NCBI RefSeq assembly: GCF_900184265.1
Contig: NZ_FXXA01000002.1
Location: 2,900,539 to 2,964,538, forward strand
Direction: 5' to 3'
Length of the DNA: 64,000 bases
Source: Eggerthella timonensis
GTDB taxonomy: Bacteria; Actinomycetota; Coriobacteriia; Coriobacteriales; Eggerthellaceae
Below the pieces are notes generated by a model. The model made no database searches. It was not told where the DNA came from and worked only from the letters and a program-made list of their open reading frames with translations. Position 1 is the first letter of the stretch; each line of letters opens with the position of its first letter. Shown here piece after piece: positions 23,593-31,938 of the stretch. The translations under genes and the position numbers were made by a program.

Positions 23593-25314
23593 ATGAGTGC
23601 AGCTACCAACAACTTGAGCAGGCGTTCCTTTCTCGCAGGCGCCGGTATTCTAACCGCAGGCTTCGCCGGCGCGGCGCTGACGGGCTGCGGGCCGCAGCAG
23701 ACCAAGGACGCCAAGGCCGACGCCCCCGCCGAGGGCTCCGACGCGAGCGCCGCGTCGGGCAGCTCCACCGCCGCCGACGACGCCATCTGGAGCATCCCCG
23801 AGCTGGGCGAGCCGAAGGAGACCGTGCAGGCCGACGTGTGCATCGTGGGCGCGGGCGGCACAGGCACGGCAGCGGCCATCCAAGCCATCGACCTGGGGCT
23901 CAAGCCGGTCGTCATCGAGCGTTTGAGCGGCTACGGCGGATCGTTCATCGGCACCGAGGGCATGACCGGCCTCGAGACGCACTTCACCGAAGCCGACGGC
24001 GGCGTGAAGTTCGCCGGCGCCTACAGCCCCGATGCCCCCTACGGCGTGAAGAACGCCATCAACACCTGCCTGAACTACCATCACTGGATCCCCCAGCACA
24101 AGCTGTACGAGAACTTCTTCGGCCAGACGTCCGAAACCATCGACTGGCTCGAGAGCCACGGCATCCAGTTCGAGGGCAACATCTCCATCGGCGTGGGCCC
24201 GAAGGTGTGGCACGTCTACGACAAGGGCGACAACGCGAGCCCCGGCGGCTACTTCATGCAGTGCTTCGGCGCCGAAGCCGAGAAGCTGGGCGTGCAGGCC
24301 TACTTCAACACGTTCGGCCGCAAGCTCGTCGTGGAGGACGGCAAGGTGAAGGGCGTGCTCGCCGAGAAGGAGAACGGCGAAGTGCTGAAGGTGGAGGCCC
24401 CCGTCGTGATGATCGCCACCGGCGGCTATGCCAACAACTCCGAGTTCCTCTACGCCGTGTCCGAGACGAAGAACGCCAACATCCAGGCGCTCGGCATGGA
24501 TTGCCGCGCCGGCGACGGCATCAAGATGGCGAAGGACGCAGGCGCGGAGATGGCCGAAGGGCTGGGCACGGTCATGTGGTGCGGCCCGGTGACCATCGGC
24601 GCCGTGACGGCCACGTGGACCACCGATGCGTACTCCGCCGGCGTGCAGCCGACGCTGTGGCTCAACGAGAGCGGCTCGCGCTTCTGCAAGGAAGACCTGT
24701 GGCTCGACGACTTCGCGGGCGCGGGCATCTGCGTGCGCAACCAGGAGAAGACGTTCGCGCTGTTCACCGAGGCCGACATGCTGCGCTGGGAAGCGGAAGG
24801 CCCCGACGGCCAGGTGTTCTCGTTCGGCACGCCCGGCACGCCGTTGGCCAAGGCGCGCGAGGTGCTTGAGAAGGCCGAGGGCTGCCATGTGGGCGACTCC
24901 CTCGAAGCCGTATGCAAGGAAGTGGGGCTCGACCCGGCCGCGGTGAAGGCCACCGTCGACCAGTACAACGGCTACTGCGACGCGGCCGCCGGCCTCGACG
25001 GCGACGACACGAGCGCCGACGAGGAGTTCGGCAAGCGCGCGAAGTACCTGCACAAGATGGACGAGGGGCCCTACTGGCTGTGCGAGACGGCAGACGGCTT
25101 CTACACCACGTGCGGCGGCATCAAGGTGAACGAGAAGACCCAGGTGCTCGACCAGGACGGCCAGGTCATCGTGGGCCTGTACGCGGGCGGCTCCGACGCG
25201 GGCGGCCTGTACGGCGACTCCTACGACGTGAAGTTCGCCCCCGGCTCCCAGGCGGCATGGGCGGTCAACTCCGGACGCCTGGCCATGAAGGACGCCAAGG
25301 AGCTGCTGGCGTAG
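23593..25314 (+). CDS. Tat-exported FAD-dependent reductase, flavocytochrome c/fumarate reductase-like lipoprotein
   Basis: The 573-residue protein begins with a twin-arginine signal (SRRSFLAG, residues 9-16) ending at LTGC, where Cys32 can be lipidated. It should therefore be an anchored extracytoplasmic enzyme. The FAD-binding domain starts with VCIVGAGGTGTAAA near residue 82. The capping domain and C-terminal ADP-binding part (YAGGSDAGGLYGDSYD) match the fumarate/urocanate/ketosteroid reductase group. No haem CxxCH motifs and no FMN domain are present, so electrons must come from a separate partner, which is not in the window. AAGGAGG at 23580-23586 supports the start. Gut Coriobacteria hold many such paralogues with diverse dietary or drug substrates; this substrate is unknown. 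Confidence 0.92.
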   Translation: MSAATNNLSRRSFLAGAGILTAGFAGAALTGCGPQQTKDAKADAPAEGSDASAASGSSTAADDAIWSIPELGEPKETVQADVCIVGAGGTGTAAAIQAIDLGLKPVVIERLSGYGGSFIGTEGMTGLETHFTEADGGVKFAGAYSPDAPYGVKNAINTCLNYHHWIPQHKLYENFFGQTSETIDWLESHGIQFEGNISIGVGPKVWHVYDKGDNASPGGYFMQCFGAEAEKLGVQAYFNTFGRKLVVEDGKVKGVLAEKENGEVLKVEAPVVMIATGGYANNSEFLYAVSETKNANIQALGMDCRAGDGIKMAKDAGAEMAEGLGTVMWCGPVTIGAVTATWTTDAYSAGVQPTLWLNESGSRFCKEDLWLDDFAGAGICVRNQEKTFALFTEADMLRWEAEGPDGQVFSFGTPGTPLAKAREVLEKAEGCHVGDSLEAVCKEVGLDPAAVKATVDQYNGYCDAAAGLDGDDTSADEEFGKRAKYLHKMDEGPYWLCETADGFYTTCGGIKVNEKTQVLDQDGQVIVGLYAGGSDAGGLYGDSYDVKFAPGSQAAWAVNSGRLAMKDAKELLA

Positions 25315-25347
25315 CGCGCCTCCCTTTCTCCCCCCCCTCCCCTCCCA

Positions 25348-25379
25348 GAAGCCCCGGCCGCGCGCGCAGCCGGGGCTTC
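25348..25379 (+). terminator. Terminator of the flavoprotein gene
   Basis: GAAGCCCCGGC and GCCGGGGCTTC form a perfect 11-bp stem around a 10-base GC loop, 33 bases after the stop codon. The U tract is poor. Confidence 0.7.
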
Positions 25380-25423
25380 GACCTGCACGGGCGCGAGGGA
25401 CGTGCGTGGTGCGGGCGCACGGC

Positions 25424-25564
25424 GGCAAGTTCGGGGGCGATATGCGAGGGTTTTCTCGTGGTTTGGAGCACATCGCCCAAAGCTCATGAACGTCACGCCT
25501 GTTCAGAAGCGCACGAAGAGATCATATCCCCTATTGAGGATAGCCACAACGACCCGAACTTACC
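25424..25564 (-). repeat. Dispersed ~140-bp intergenic element, copy B
   Basis: The element is bounded by GGCAAGTTCG and CGAACTTACC (inverted ends with one mismatch). Its internal blocks CGATATGCGAGGGTTTTC and GAGGATAGCCA are the reverse complements of blocks in copy A at 1358-1517. The length (141 against 140 bp) is conserved although the middle has diverged. It lies in the 425-base gap between the flavoprotein gene and tRNA-Gly, which otherwise holds only terminators and about 130 bases with no recognised content. Confidence 0.7.
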
Positions 25565-25693
25565 AAAATCGACCGCGGCTCTCGAATCATCCCGCAACGG
25601 ACGCGTGGCATCGGCGCTACGATTGGGCGGCAAAAAGCCGATGCACGCGCATCAGCCCACGCAAGAGGCTCACCATAGCGATTGAAAGCCGGA

Positions 25694-25725
25694 AAAGAAA
25701 AAGCCGCGCACCCTCGGTGCACGGC
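25694..25725 (-). terminator. Terminator of tRNA-Gly
   Basis: On the minus strand GCCGTGCACC pairs with GGTGCGCGGC (one mismatch) around GAG, followed by TTTTTCTTTT. It lies about 12 bases after the tRNA 3' end. Confidence 0.85.
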
Positions 25726-25736
25726 CTGCGAATTCG

Positions 25737-25810
25737 TGGAGCGGGTGACGGGAATCGAACCCGCGTCATGAGCTTGGAAGGCTCAGGTTCTACCATTGAA
25801 CCACACCCGC
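25737..25810 (-). tRNA. tRNA-Gly (anticodon TCC)
   Basis: The acceptor stem GCGGGTG/CACCCGC is perfect. The anticodon loop CTTCCAA gives anticodon TCC, the discriminator is T and CCA is encoded at 25739-25737. A TACAAT -10 hexamer lies about 17 bases upstream (25832-25827). Confidence 0.94.
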
Positions 25811-25886
25811 GTTTTGCGCGGCGACTATTGTACCGCAAGTTCGCCCGATGCGAGCGAAATAATCCGAGAAGAACCACGAGGTGGCC

Positions 25887-28346
25887 ATGACCTCTCCTTT
25901 GAGCGACTACAACCGCAAGCGCAACTTCGACCGGACGGCGGAACCGCCCGGCACGATGGAACCGCGCCCCGAGGAGGACGGAGACGGGCGGCTCCGCTTC
26001 GCCGTGCAGCACCACCTGGCGTCGCGCGACCACTACGACCTGCGGCTCGAATGGAACGGTGCGCTTATGAGCTGGGCTGTTCCCAAAGGACCGTCCTACA
26101 ACCCGCGCGACAAGCGGCTGGCGGTGCGGGTGGAGGACCACCCGCTGGACTACCGCACGTTCGAGGGAACCATCGCGCAAGGCGAATACGGCGGCGGCTC
26201 CGTCATGCTGTGGGACGAAGGCTACTGGGAGCCGCTCGTGGACGTGGAGGAAGGGTTGCGCGACGGCGATCTCAAGTTCGTGCTCGACGGGCACCGCCTC
26301 AAGGGCGCGTGGGTGCTCGTGCACATGAAGCCGAAGGGTCGCGAACGCGACAACAACTGGCTGCTCATCAAGGAGAAGGACGACCTGGTCCAACCGCGCG
26401 CCGGCATCGAGGGCTTCGACACGTCCGTGCAGACGGGGCGCACGATGGACGAGATCGCCCGTGGGGAGGAGGAACGCATCGTCGAGAACCCGTTCGATAG
26501 CGTCGACGTGGAACTCGCCAAGCTCGTGAGCGCGGCCCCGTCCGGAGACGATTGGGTGTTCGAGGTCAAGTACGACGGCTACCGCATCGTCGCCTACCTC
26601 GAGGGCGGCACGGCGCGCCTCGTCACGCGCAACGGCAACGACTACACCGAGCGCTTCGGCGCCGTCGCGCGCTCGCTGGAGGATTGGGCGGGTCGGCGCG
26701 CGATGGTGCTCGACGGCGAGCTCGTGGTCGCCGACGAGGCCGGCAAGACCGACTTCCAGGCGCTGCAGAGCTTCCTGCGCGACCCTTCCGGCAAGCATCC
26801 CGCCTACATCGCGTTCGACCTGCTGGCGCTCGACGGCGAGGACCTGCGCGACCGGCCGCTCGTCGAGCGCAAGCAGCTGCTTGAGACGCTGCTGCAGGAC
26901 GCGCCTGCCGACGTTCGCTACAGCGTGCACGTACGCGGCAACGGAGCCGAGAGCTTCCGCGCCGCCTGCGAGCAAGGCCTCGAGGGCGTGGTGGGCAAGC
27001 GCGCCGACGCGCCCTACCGCAGCGGGCGCGTCGGCGACTGGATCAAGCTGAAGTGCGGCAACGAGGAGGAGTTCCTCGTCGGCGGGTACACGCGCTCGTC
27101 CAAGCGCGCGCACGGCATCAGCTCGCTGCTGCTGGGCTTGCACGAGGGCGCGCGTCTCGCGTACGCAGGGCGCGTAGGCTCGGGCCTCGGCGAAGCGGCG
27201 TCGCGCGAACTGCTCGAGGCGTTCGAGGGCCTCGAGCGACCGGACGCCCCCTTCGACGGTGCCCCGAAGCCGCGCGCCGGCGAGCACGTCACATGGCTCG
27301 ACCCCCAGACGGTCGTGCAGGTGAAGTTCTCCGAGCGGACGGAGGACGGCCTGCTGCGCCACCCCAGCTACCTCGGCCTGCGCACCGACAAGGATCCGCG
27401 CGACGTGCAGCGGGAACCCGCCGAGGAGCCTTCTCCGAACCCGACCGAGCGAATGGAGCCGCCTATAAGCACCGTCAACGAGAAGAGCGCCGAGCTGCAT
27501 ATCGACGGCGTGCGCATCACGAACCCCGGCAAGCTGCTGTTCGAGGATCCGCCCATCACGAAGGAGGACGTGGTGCGCTACTACGCCCGCATGGCCGAGC
27601 GCATGCTGCCCTTCGCGGGCGGCCGCATCCTCAGCATCGTGCGATGCCCGCGCGGCGCGGGCTCGGCCTGCTTCTTCAAGAAGCACCCCGGCCCCTCCAC
27701 TCCGGGCGTGCGCACCGTTTCCATCCCCACGAGCAGCGGAGAGGACGAGCCCTACTTCTACGTGGAGGACGCCGCCGGACTCGTATACGAAGCGCAGATG
27801 GACACGCTCGAGTTCCATGTATGGGGCAGCAAGGTCGAAACGCTCGAGCAGCCCGACATGATGGTGTTCGACCTCGATCCCGACAAGGGCCTCGAGCTTG
27901 TGCAGGTGCGCCAAGGCGTGCGCGACCTGAAGGGCATCCTCGACGAACTGGGGTTGAGGACGTTCCTCAAGACGAGCGGCGGCAAGGGCTACCACGTGGT
28001 GGTGCCGTTCGAGCCCGCCGCGTCATGGGACGCGTTCTACGGTTTCGCGAAGCGCATCGCCCAGGTGATGGCCGAGAAATGGCCCGACCGCTACACGAGC
28101 AACGTGCGGCTGGCGAAGCGAACCGGCAAGGTGTTCATCGACTGGATGCGCAACGGGCGCGGCGCCACGAGCATCGCCCCGTACTCGCTGCGCGCCCGCA
28201 GCGGCGCGCGCGTGTCCATGCCGCTGGCCTGGGACGAGCTGGACGAGGTGGCCCCGAACGCCGTGACGATGGCCGACGCGCTCGCGCGCATCGAGGGCGT
28301 CGATCCATGGGACGGCTACTTCGACGTGGACCAGGCGCTCGAATAG
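25887..28346 (+). CDS. ligD: ATP-dependent DNA ligase D, PE-LIG-POL architecture
   Basis: The ~819-residue multidomain repair enzyme has three parts. A 3'-phosphoesterase domain lies at about 30-160 (HYDLRLEWNGALMSWAVPKG with catalytic His/Asp/Glu). The ATP-dependent ligase domain follows at about 190-500, with nucleotidyl Lys228 in EVKYDGYR and an OB fold. The primase-polymerase domain spans about 525-815 (FDLDPD metal site, SGGKGYHVVV). This order is that of Pseudomonas LigD; mycobacterial LigD is POL-PE-LIG. It repairs double-strand breaks by non-homologous end joining with Ku, but no ku gene lies in the window. ATG 25887 follows GAGG; GTG 25881 is an alternative start two codons earlier. 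Confidence 0.93.
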   Translation: MTSPLSDYNRKRNFDRTAEPPGTMEPRPEEDGDGRLRFAVQHHLASRDHYDLRLEWNGALMSWAVPKGPSYNPRDKRLAVRVEDHPLDYRTFEGTIAQGEYGGGSVMLWDEGYWEPLVDVEEGLRDGDLKFVLDGHRLKGAWVLVHMKPKGRERDNNWLLIKEKDDLVQPRAGIEGFDTSVQTGRTMDEIARGEEERIVENPFDSVDVELAKLVSAAPSGDDWVFEVKYDGYRIVAYLEGGTARLVTRNGNDYTERFGAVARSLEDWAGRRAMVLDGELVVADEAGKTDFQALQSFLRDPSGKHPAYIAFDLLALDGEDLRDRPLVERKQLLETLLQDAPADVRYSVHVRGNGAESFRAACEQGLEGVVGKRADAPYRSGRVGDWIKLKCGNEEEFLVGGYTRSSKRAHGISSLLLGLHEGARLAYAGRVGSGLGEAASRELLEAFEGLERPDAPFDGAPKPRAGEHVTWLDPQTVVQVKFSERTEDGLLRHPSYLGLRTDKDPRDVQREPAEEPSPNPTERMEPPISTVNEKSAELHIDGVRITNPGKLLFEDPPITKEDVVRYYARMAERMLPFAGGRILSIVRCPRGAGSACFFKKHPGPSTPGVRTVSIPTSSGEDEPYFYVEDAAGLVYEAQMDTLEFHVWGSKVETLEQPDMMVFDLDPDKGLELVQVRQGVRDLKGILDELGLRTFLKTSGGKGYHVVVPFEPAASWDAFYGFAKRIAQVMAEKWPDRYTSNVRLAKRTGKVFIDWMRNGRGATSIAPYSLRARSGARVSMPLAWDELDEVAPNAVTMADALARIEGVDPWDGYFDVDQALE

Positions 28347-28380
28347 GAGGCGTGCTACGCTGGTCGGACCGGCGGCACGC

Positions 28381-28944
28381 TCACACGCGCAGCGAGCCGC
28401 GGAACCCGCGCGAGGCGTAGTAGGATTCGGCGCCGTTATGGAAGGTGAACACGCGGTTGTAGCGGCGGTCGCAGAACAGCGCGCCGCCGAGCGCGCGTAC
28501 CGACTCGGGCGTTTCGATCCAACTCGACGTCTTGGCGTCGAACTCGCCTAGCTCCTGCAGCGCGCGGTACTGCGCCTCGGTCAACAGCTCGATGCCCATC
28601 GCGGCCGCCGTGTCGACAGCGTTGCCTGCGGGCTTGTTGCGTTTGCGCGCTTCCCAGGCCGCACGGTCGTAGCACAGGTTCCGACGGCCCGTCGGCGTTT
28701 CGGGCGAACAGTCGTAGAACACGTACTCGTCCGCCGTCGGGTCGTACGCGACCACGTCGGGCTCGCCGCCCGTTTCTTCCATAGCAAAGAGCGCGGCGAG
28801 CTTGCCGTCGTCCGCTTCCAGCTTCGCCCGCACGCCGTCCCAGGCGATGCCGGGATGGAGGTGCGCATTGCGCTCGAACCGCGCACGCAGCACGTCCAGC
28901 AGCGCGGTGCGCTGTTCGTCGGCGAGGGTGTTCTCGATTTCCAT
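28381..28944 (-). CDS. DUF4256 family protein
   Basis: The 187-residue soluble protein fits the DUF4256 family. It has an N-terminal helix LLDVLRARFERNAHLHPGI, the EPDVVAYDPTADEYVFYDCS strand pair near 70, and CYDRAAWEARKRNKP near 95. A C-terminal RVFTFHNGAESYYASRGFRGSLRV is also conserved. The start at 28944 has AAGGA 7 bases upstream; longer readings of the frame go through low-complexity Arg-rich sequence and are rejected. It is convergent with ligD. No function is known for the family; members occur as stand-alone genes. Confidence 0.8.
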   Translation of the reverse strand: MEIENTLADEQRTALLDVLRARFERNAHLHPGIAWDGVRAKLEADDGKLAALFAMEETGGEPDVVAYDPTADEYVFYDCSPETPTGRRNLCYDRAAWEARKRNKPAGNAVDTAAAMGIELLTEAQYRALQELGEFDAKTSSWIETPESVRALGGALFCDRRYNRVFTFHNGAESYYASRGFRGSLRV

Positions 28945-29059
28945 GGCGGATCCTTCGGTCGCAGGTGGTCGGTCGTTTCCGCCATGGTAAAGCGCCAGCC
29001 AGCCTGCGTGGGGCAGCGCGCGCAACGCGCGGCAAGCCGTTACCGGACGGCCACCCCGC

Positions 29060-29620
29060 CTACATGGGCTTGAGGTTCCTCTCGAGGCGGTCGAGCATCC
29101 ACGCGAGGCGGTTGGCACGACCGGCGTCCGTCTTCGCGCCGAAGTACGCCTTCGCGTAGGTGGTGCGCACCGACGGCGACATGGCCTTGAAGTTCGAGCA
29201 TGCCGGCTCATGGCCTTTCAGCAGGCCCTCGAGCTGCACCATCTGCTCCTCGGTGATCCCCGGCGCTTTGCGTGCATCCCAACGGCCGTCGCGCTTGGCG
29301 GCTGCGATCCTCTCGCGCCCGCGATCGGTCATGAGGCCCTGCGCCTCGAGCTGCTCGGCCAGCGCCTTGTTCTTGTCCGACCACGCGCTCTGCGGCGTGC
29401 GGCGCGCGAAGTACTTGCGGTAGGCGGCGGCGTCGATACTCTGCATCTGCCCGTCGATCCACCCGAAGCACAGCGCCTCCTCCAACGCCTCGGCTGCCTT
29501 GAGCGTGACGGGGCCGCCCTTCTTGCCGAACAGCAGCCACACCCCGGCGCTCGTCTCGCCGAACTCGTCGAGCCACGTCCGAAACGCCGCCCGATCAGGG
29601 AAAACCAACGGCTCATCCAC
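29060..29620 (-). CDS. YdeI/OmpD-associated (bacteriocin-protection-like) family protein
   Basis: The 186-residue protein belongs to the YdeI family. It has FRTWLDEFGETSAGVWLLFGKK at the N-terminus, the signature ALCFGWIDGQ near 55 with YFARRTPQSAWSDKN, and a C-terminal RLERNLKP helix. GTG 29620 is taken as start because AAAGGGG lies 7 bases before it. It overlaps the upstream GNAT gene by 8 bases, so the two are coupled. Relatives were named for protection against bacteriocins or for an outer-membrane-associated role, but the mechanism is unclear, and in a Gram-positive organism the name has little meaning. Confidence 0.82.
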   Translation of the reverse strand: MDEPLVFPDRAAFRTWLDEFGETSAGVWLLFGKKGGPVTLKAAEALEEALCFGWIDGQMQSIDAAAYRKYFARRTPQSAWSDKNKALAEQLEAQGLMTDRGRERIAAAKRDGRWDARKAPGITEEQMVQLEGLLKGHEPACSNFKAMSPSVRTTYAKAYFGAKTDAGRANRLAWMLDRLERNLKPM

Positions 29621-30110
29621 GCTGCGCCCCTTTCGCGATGTCCAGCGCGTACAACTCGCGCGCCGAGTCGAAGGAGAACCCGTTGGACAACAGCGCGCCG
29701 CACGAAGCCTTGTTCTCGGGTTCGGGCTGCACGATGACGCATCGCGCGTCGGCGCGCGCCGCGATGCGCTCGACGAGCGCGCCGACGATGGCCGACCCGA
29801 GGCCTTTGCCCAGATAGGAGGTCTCCCCGATGAGGTAGTCGATGCTGTATACGCCTGCCACGTCCAAGTCGCCGTGCCAGTCCTCGCCGCCGCAGGCATA
29901 CTCGTAGAATTGGCAGAAACCGATGGGCTCGCCGTCCGCTTCGACGATGAAATGATGGAGGAACGCATACTCGTCGTGGCGCTTGCATACCTCGTCGATC
30001 CACTCGAGGGGATCGCCGTACCAAGCGGCCACATGGGGACGTGCCAGCCAGCTTTCGAACAGGGGGAGGTCGTCGTCTTGAAACGCTCTCAGCGCGAGGC
30101 TCTTGGTCAT
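29613..30110 (-). CDS. GNAT acetyltransferase, AAC(6')-Ib-like fold
   Basis: The 165-residue acetyltransferase opens with LALRAFQDDDLPLFESWLARPHVAAWYG, followed by IGFCQFYEY and the acetyl-CoA loop SYLGKGLGSAIVGALVER near 105. This resembles the RimJ/AAC(6')-like GNAT group, which includes aminoglycoside acetyltransferases and siderophore enzymes. Resistance cannot be claimed from sequence alone. I chose ATG 30110 (GGAG upstream). A longer reading enters the tRNA-Pro fragment and looks false. It is the first gene of a two-gene unit with the YdeI-like gene. Confidence 0.8.
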   Translation of the reverse strand: MTKSLALRAFQDDDLPLFESWLARPHVAAWYGDPLEWIDEVCKRHDEYAFLHHFIVEADGEPIGFCQFYEYACGGEDWHGDLDVAGVYSIDYLIGETSYLGKGLGSAIVGALVERIAARADARCVIVQPEPENKASCGALLSNGFSFDSARELYALDIAKGAQRG

Positions 30111-30157
30111 GGGCTCTCCGTCATTCGGGGACACCGGCACGATCGATCGAGATAAGC

Positions 30158-30196
30158 GGTCGGGACGACAGGATTCGAACCTGCGACGTCCTGCTC
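30158..30196 (-). pseudogene. 3' fragment of a tRNA-Pro gene, inverted
   Basis: These 39 bases match the 3' half of the intact tRNA-Pro at 30515-30553 with one mismatch, from the anticodon stem to the first two bases of CCA, but in the opposite orientation. No 5' half exists beside it. Such 3' tRNA ends are what integrases leave as attachment-site duplicates. The 280 bases between fragment and intact gene carry no recognisable gene. Confidence 0.75.
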
Positions 30197-30477
30197 GAAA
30201 TCCCCGCAACTCTCATACAATCCTGTCCGGAAATGATAGCACACCGTTTCGCTGAAAGCCCGATCTCGCGGCATGAAGCCGCTCGCACTAGATCGCATCC
30301 GTGACATAGTTGGCCGGTTGCGCGTTTCCAGCCATTGCCGAACGCACCATGGATGATGCGATGACCCGAGCTCGGAGCGCGTGCATCAGCAGATCGAAGG
30401 AGACCGGGTTGTCTGTCATGATTCGAAGACGCGCTTCGTCCGAGTTCTGCTATACTAGCTCCTGCCGTTTTTCGCGT

Positions 30478-30554
30478 CGGGACGTGGCGCAGTTTGGTAG
30501 CGCGCCTGCTTTGGGAGCAGGATGTCGCAGGTTCGAATCCTGTCGTCCCGACCA
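30478..30554 (+). tRNA. tRNA-Pro (anticodon TGG)
   Basis: The acceptor stem CGGGACG/CGTCCCG is perfect. The anticodon loop TTTGGGA gives anticodon TGG, and the discriminator is A. CCA is encoded at 30552-30554. An extended -10 box TGCTATACT ends at 30456. Confidence 0.94.
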
Positions 30555-30563
30555 TTTTCCCTC

Positions 30564-30626
30564 ATGCACGCTTTTGACAAGCGAAATAGCTTCGATTGGG
30601 TGCACATGGTTGACAAAAGCGTGCAT
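30564..30626. repeat. Hairpin repeat flanking the AbiEi-like gene, copy 1
   Basis: ATGCACGCTTTTGACAA (30564-30580) and TTGACAAAAGCGTGCAT (30610-30626) are 17-bp inverted arms with one mismatch, starting 10 bases after tRNA-Pro. The same arms recur at 31851-31913, on the other side of the next gene. Confidence 0.8.
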
Positions 30627-30669
30627 CAAGCAGCAATTCGCACAACTTCTACAAGCGCTCGCCCCGTTT

Positions 30670-31809
30670 TCACCCGCAGCGCGGGACGTGGGCCGCTTCG
30701 AGGATCGAACGCAAGCGCTCGGGCCGCATGAGATCGTCCCAGCCGATGCGCACGAATCGGAACCCGAGATTCCCTATGGCATTTTGCCGTTGCCGCTCCC
30801 TTTCCAACACTTCAGCATAATCTTGCCGATACTTCAGCTTGCCGTCGAATTCGACGACGACGGAGCCGTTGTCTCCAAGCCGCCTGCATTGGAGAAAGCG
30901 CCCGAACCGGCTATCGCTTCGATAGAGGCTCTTCCGCACGGCTTCAGAAGGCCAGAGCCCGTCGACGCGACCGAGATGCCTCCCGTTCGAAGGATCGAGG
31001 ATGTTGACCTGCAGATAGGGAATCTCGAAGCCAAGCTCGGCGCAACGGGCGACCAGCAACGACTCGGCCGGCGATTCAACCTGGTCGGTAAAGTACAGGC
31101 CCGCCTTCAATGCGCTGCGCACTCCGCGTTTTCTGCCATTGACGAGGCAGAGCTGCGCGAAGCCGAGCCAGAGGAGCTCGGCTTCCGGCGAAACGAATCC
31201 GGTCATGCGCGCAGCGCTGTAGTTGGCAAGGAAGTCAGGGGCTTCCACGTCGAGCGTGCGGATATCGAGCGCAGTGGGGATGCCCGCTTCCCCGCCCTCA
31301 GAGGTTGCAGGCTCCCATACGAGCGCTTCGGTCGTCTTCTCGTCCAGATCCCTGAACGCCACCAGACCGCCCTGCGCTTGCGCGGAAGAACGTCGCAGCA
31401 GATAATTCGCCGCTAAGAGCGCATCCGGCAAAGGGGAGGTCGAGGCGCATTCGAAGAGCGTTTGCGCAACAGGGTTCGATGAAGCTTCCAGCGAAGCCTC
31501 GTGAAAAGCGCAACCGTCCTGCTTGCTCTTGGCGTGGCTTCGCGCGCCGCCGAAATGCAAAGGAGCTCCGTTCAGGACCGGCGTCCCTTCAAGAGCGGCT
31601 GCGGTGATCCCCCACGCCCGAAGCTTCGCATGCGTCGCGAGAAACGCCTGGGCACGGGCCCGGTATCTTCCCGAGATGTCGAGCGCCGCGTACTCCTGCG
31701 CATCTATGTACGCGCCGCGGAACAGGCGTACGAGACGATGCTTCTCGGCCTGCTGTCGAAGAGCTTGCCTGCTCATGCTCGAATTCGAATGCGTGATGAT
31801 TCCGGACAT
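30670..31809 (-). CDS. AbiEi-type antitoxin-like protein with C-terminal DUF559/Vsr-like nuclease fold
   Basis: The 379-residue protein has an N-terminal winged-helix-like region (SRQALRQQAEKHRLVRLFRGAYI, residues 13-35) resembling AbiEi antitoxins of type IV abortive infection systems. Its C-terminal ~100 residues look like a PD-(D/E)xK fold of the DUF559/Vsr type (GRVDGLWPS, VVVEFDGKLKY, FRFVRIGWDDL). This AbiEi-DUF559 combination is common in Actinobacteria as a single gene. No AbiEii nucleotidyltransferase toxin lies beside it, so it is an orphan. GAAGAGG supports ATG 31809. It lies next to tRNA-Pro between two copies of a hairpin repeat, which suggests an acquired unit. Whether it acts in defence is inference. 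Confidence 0.65.
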   Translation of the reverse strand: MSGIITHSNSSMSRQALRQQAEKHRLVRLFRGAYIDAQEYAALDISGRYRARAQAFLATHAKLRAWGITAAALEGTPVLNGAPLHFGGARSHAKSKQDGCAFHEASLEASSNPVAQTLFECASTSPLPDALLAANYLLRRSSAQAQGGLVAFRDLDEKTTEALVWEPATSEGGEAGIPTALDIRTLDVEAPDFLANYSAARMTGFVSPEAELLWLGFAQLCLVNGRKRGVRSALKAGLYFTDQVESPAESLLVARCAELGFEIPYLQVNILDPSNGRHLGRVDGLWPSEAVRKSLYRSDSRFGRFLQCRRLGDNGSVVVEFDGKLKYRQDYAEVLERERQRQNAIGNLGFRFVRIGWDDLMRPERLRSILEAAHVPRCG

Positions 31810-31850
31810 GCTGCCTCTTCCCGTCGCGGCGAAAACCGATCGTGCCGCTC

Positions 31851-31913
31851 ATGCACGCTTTTGTCAAGCGATCACGCGCTTTTCAGGCAGTTTTGCTTGT
31901 CAAAAGCGTGCGC
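31851..31913. repeat. Hairpin repeat flanking the AbiEi-like gene, copy 2
   Basis: ATGCACGCTTTTGTCAAGC (31851-31869) pairs with GCTTGTCAAAAGCGTGCGC (31895-31913) with three mismatches. The arms are nearly identical to those at 30564-30626. The two copies bracket the AbiEi-like gene. Confidence 0.78.
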
Positions 31914-31938
31914 GAACGGAGCGCTTGCCGACGCAGGC

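Noticed and set aside
30121-30555. Minus-strand frame beginning TTGFEPATSCSQSRRATKL
   Set aside because: It is the reverse reading of tRNA-Pro and its fragment, a common annotation artefact.
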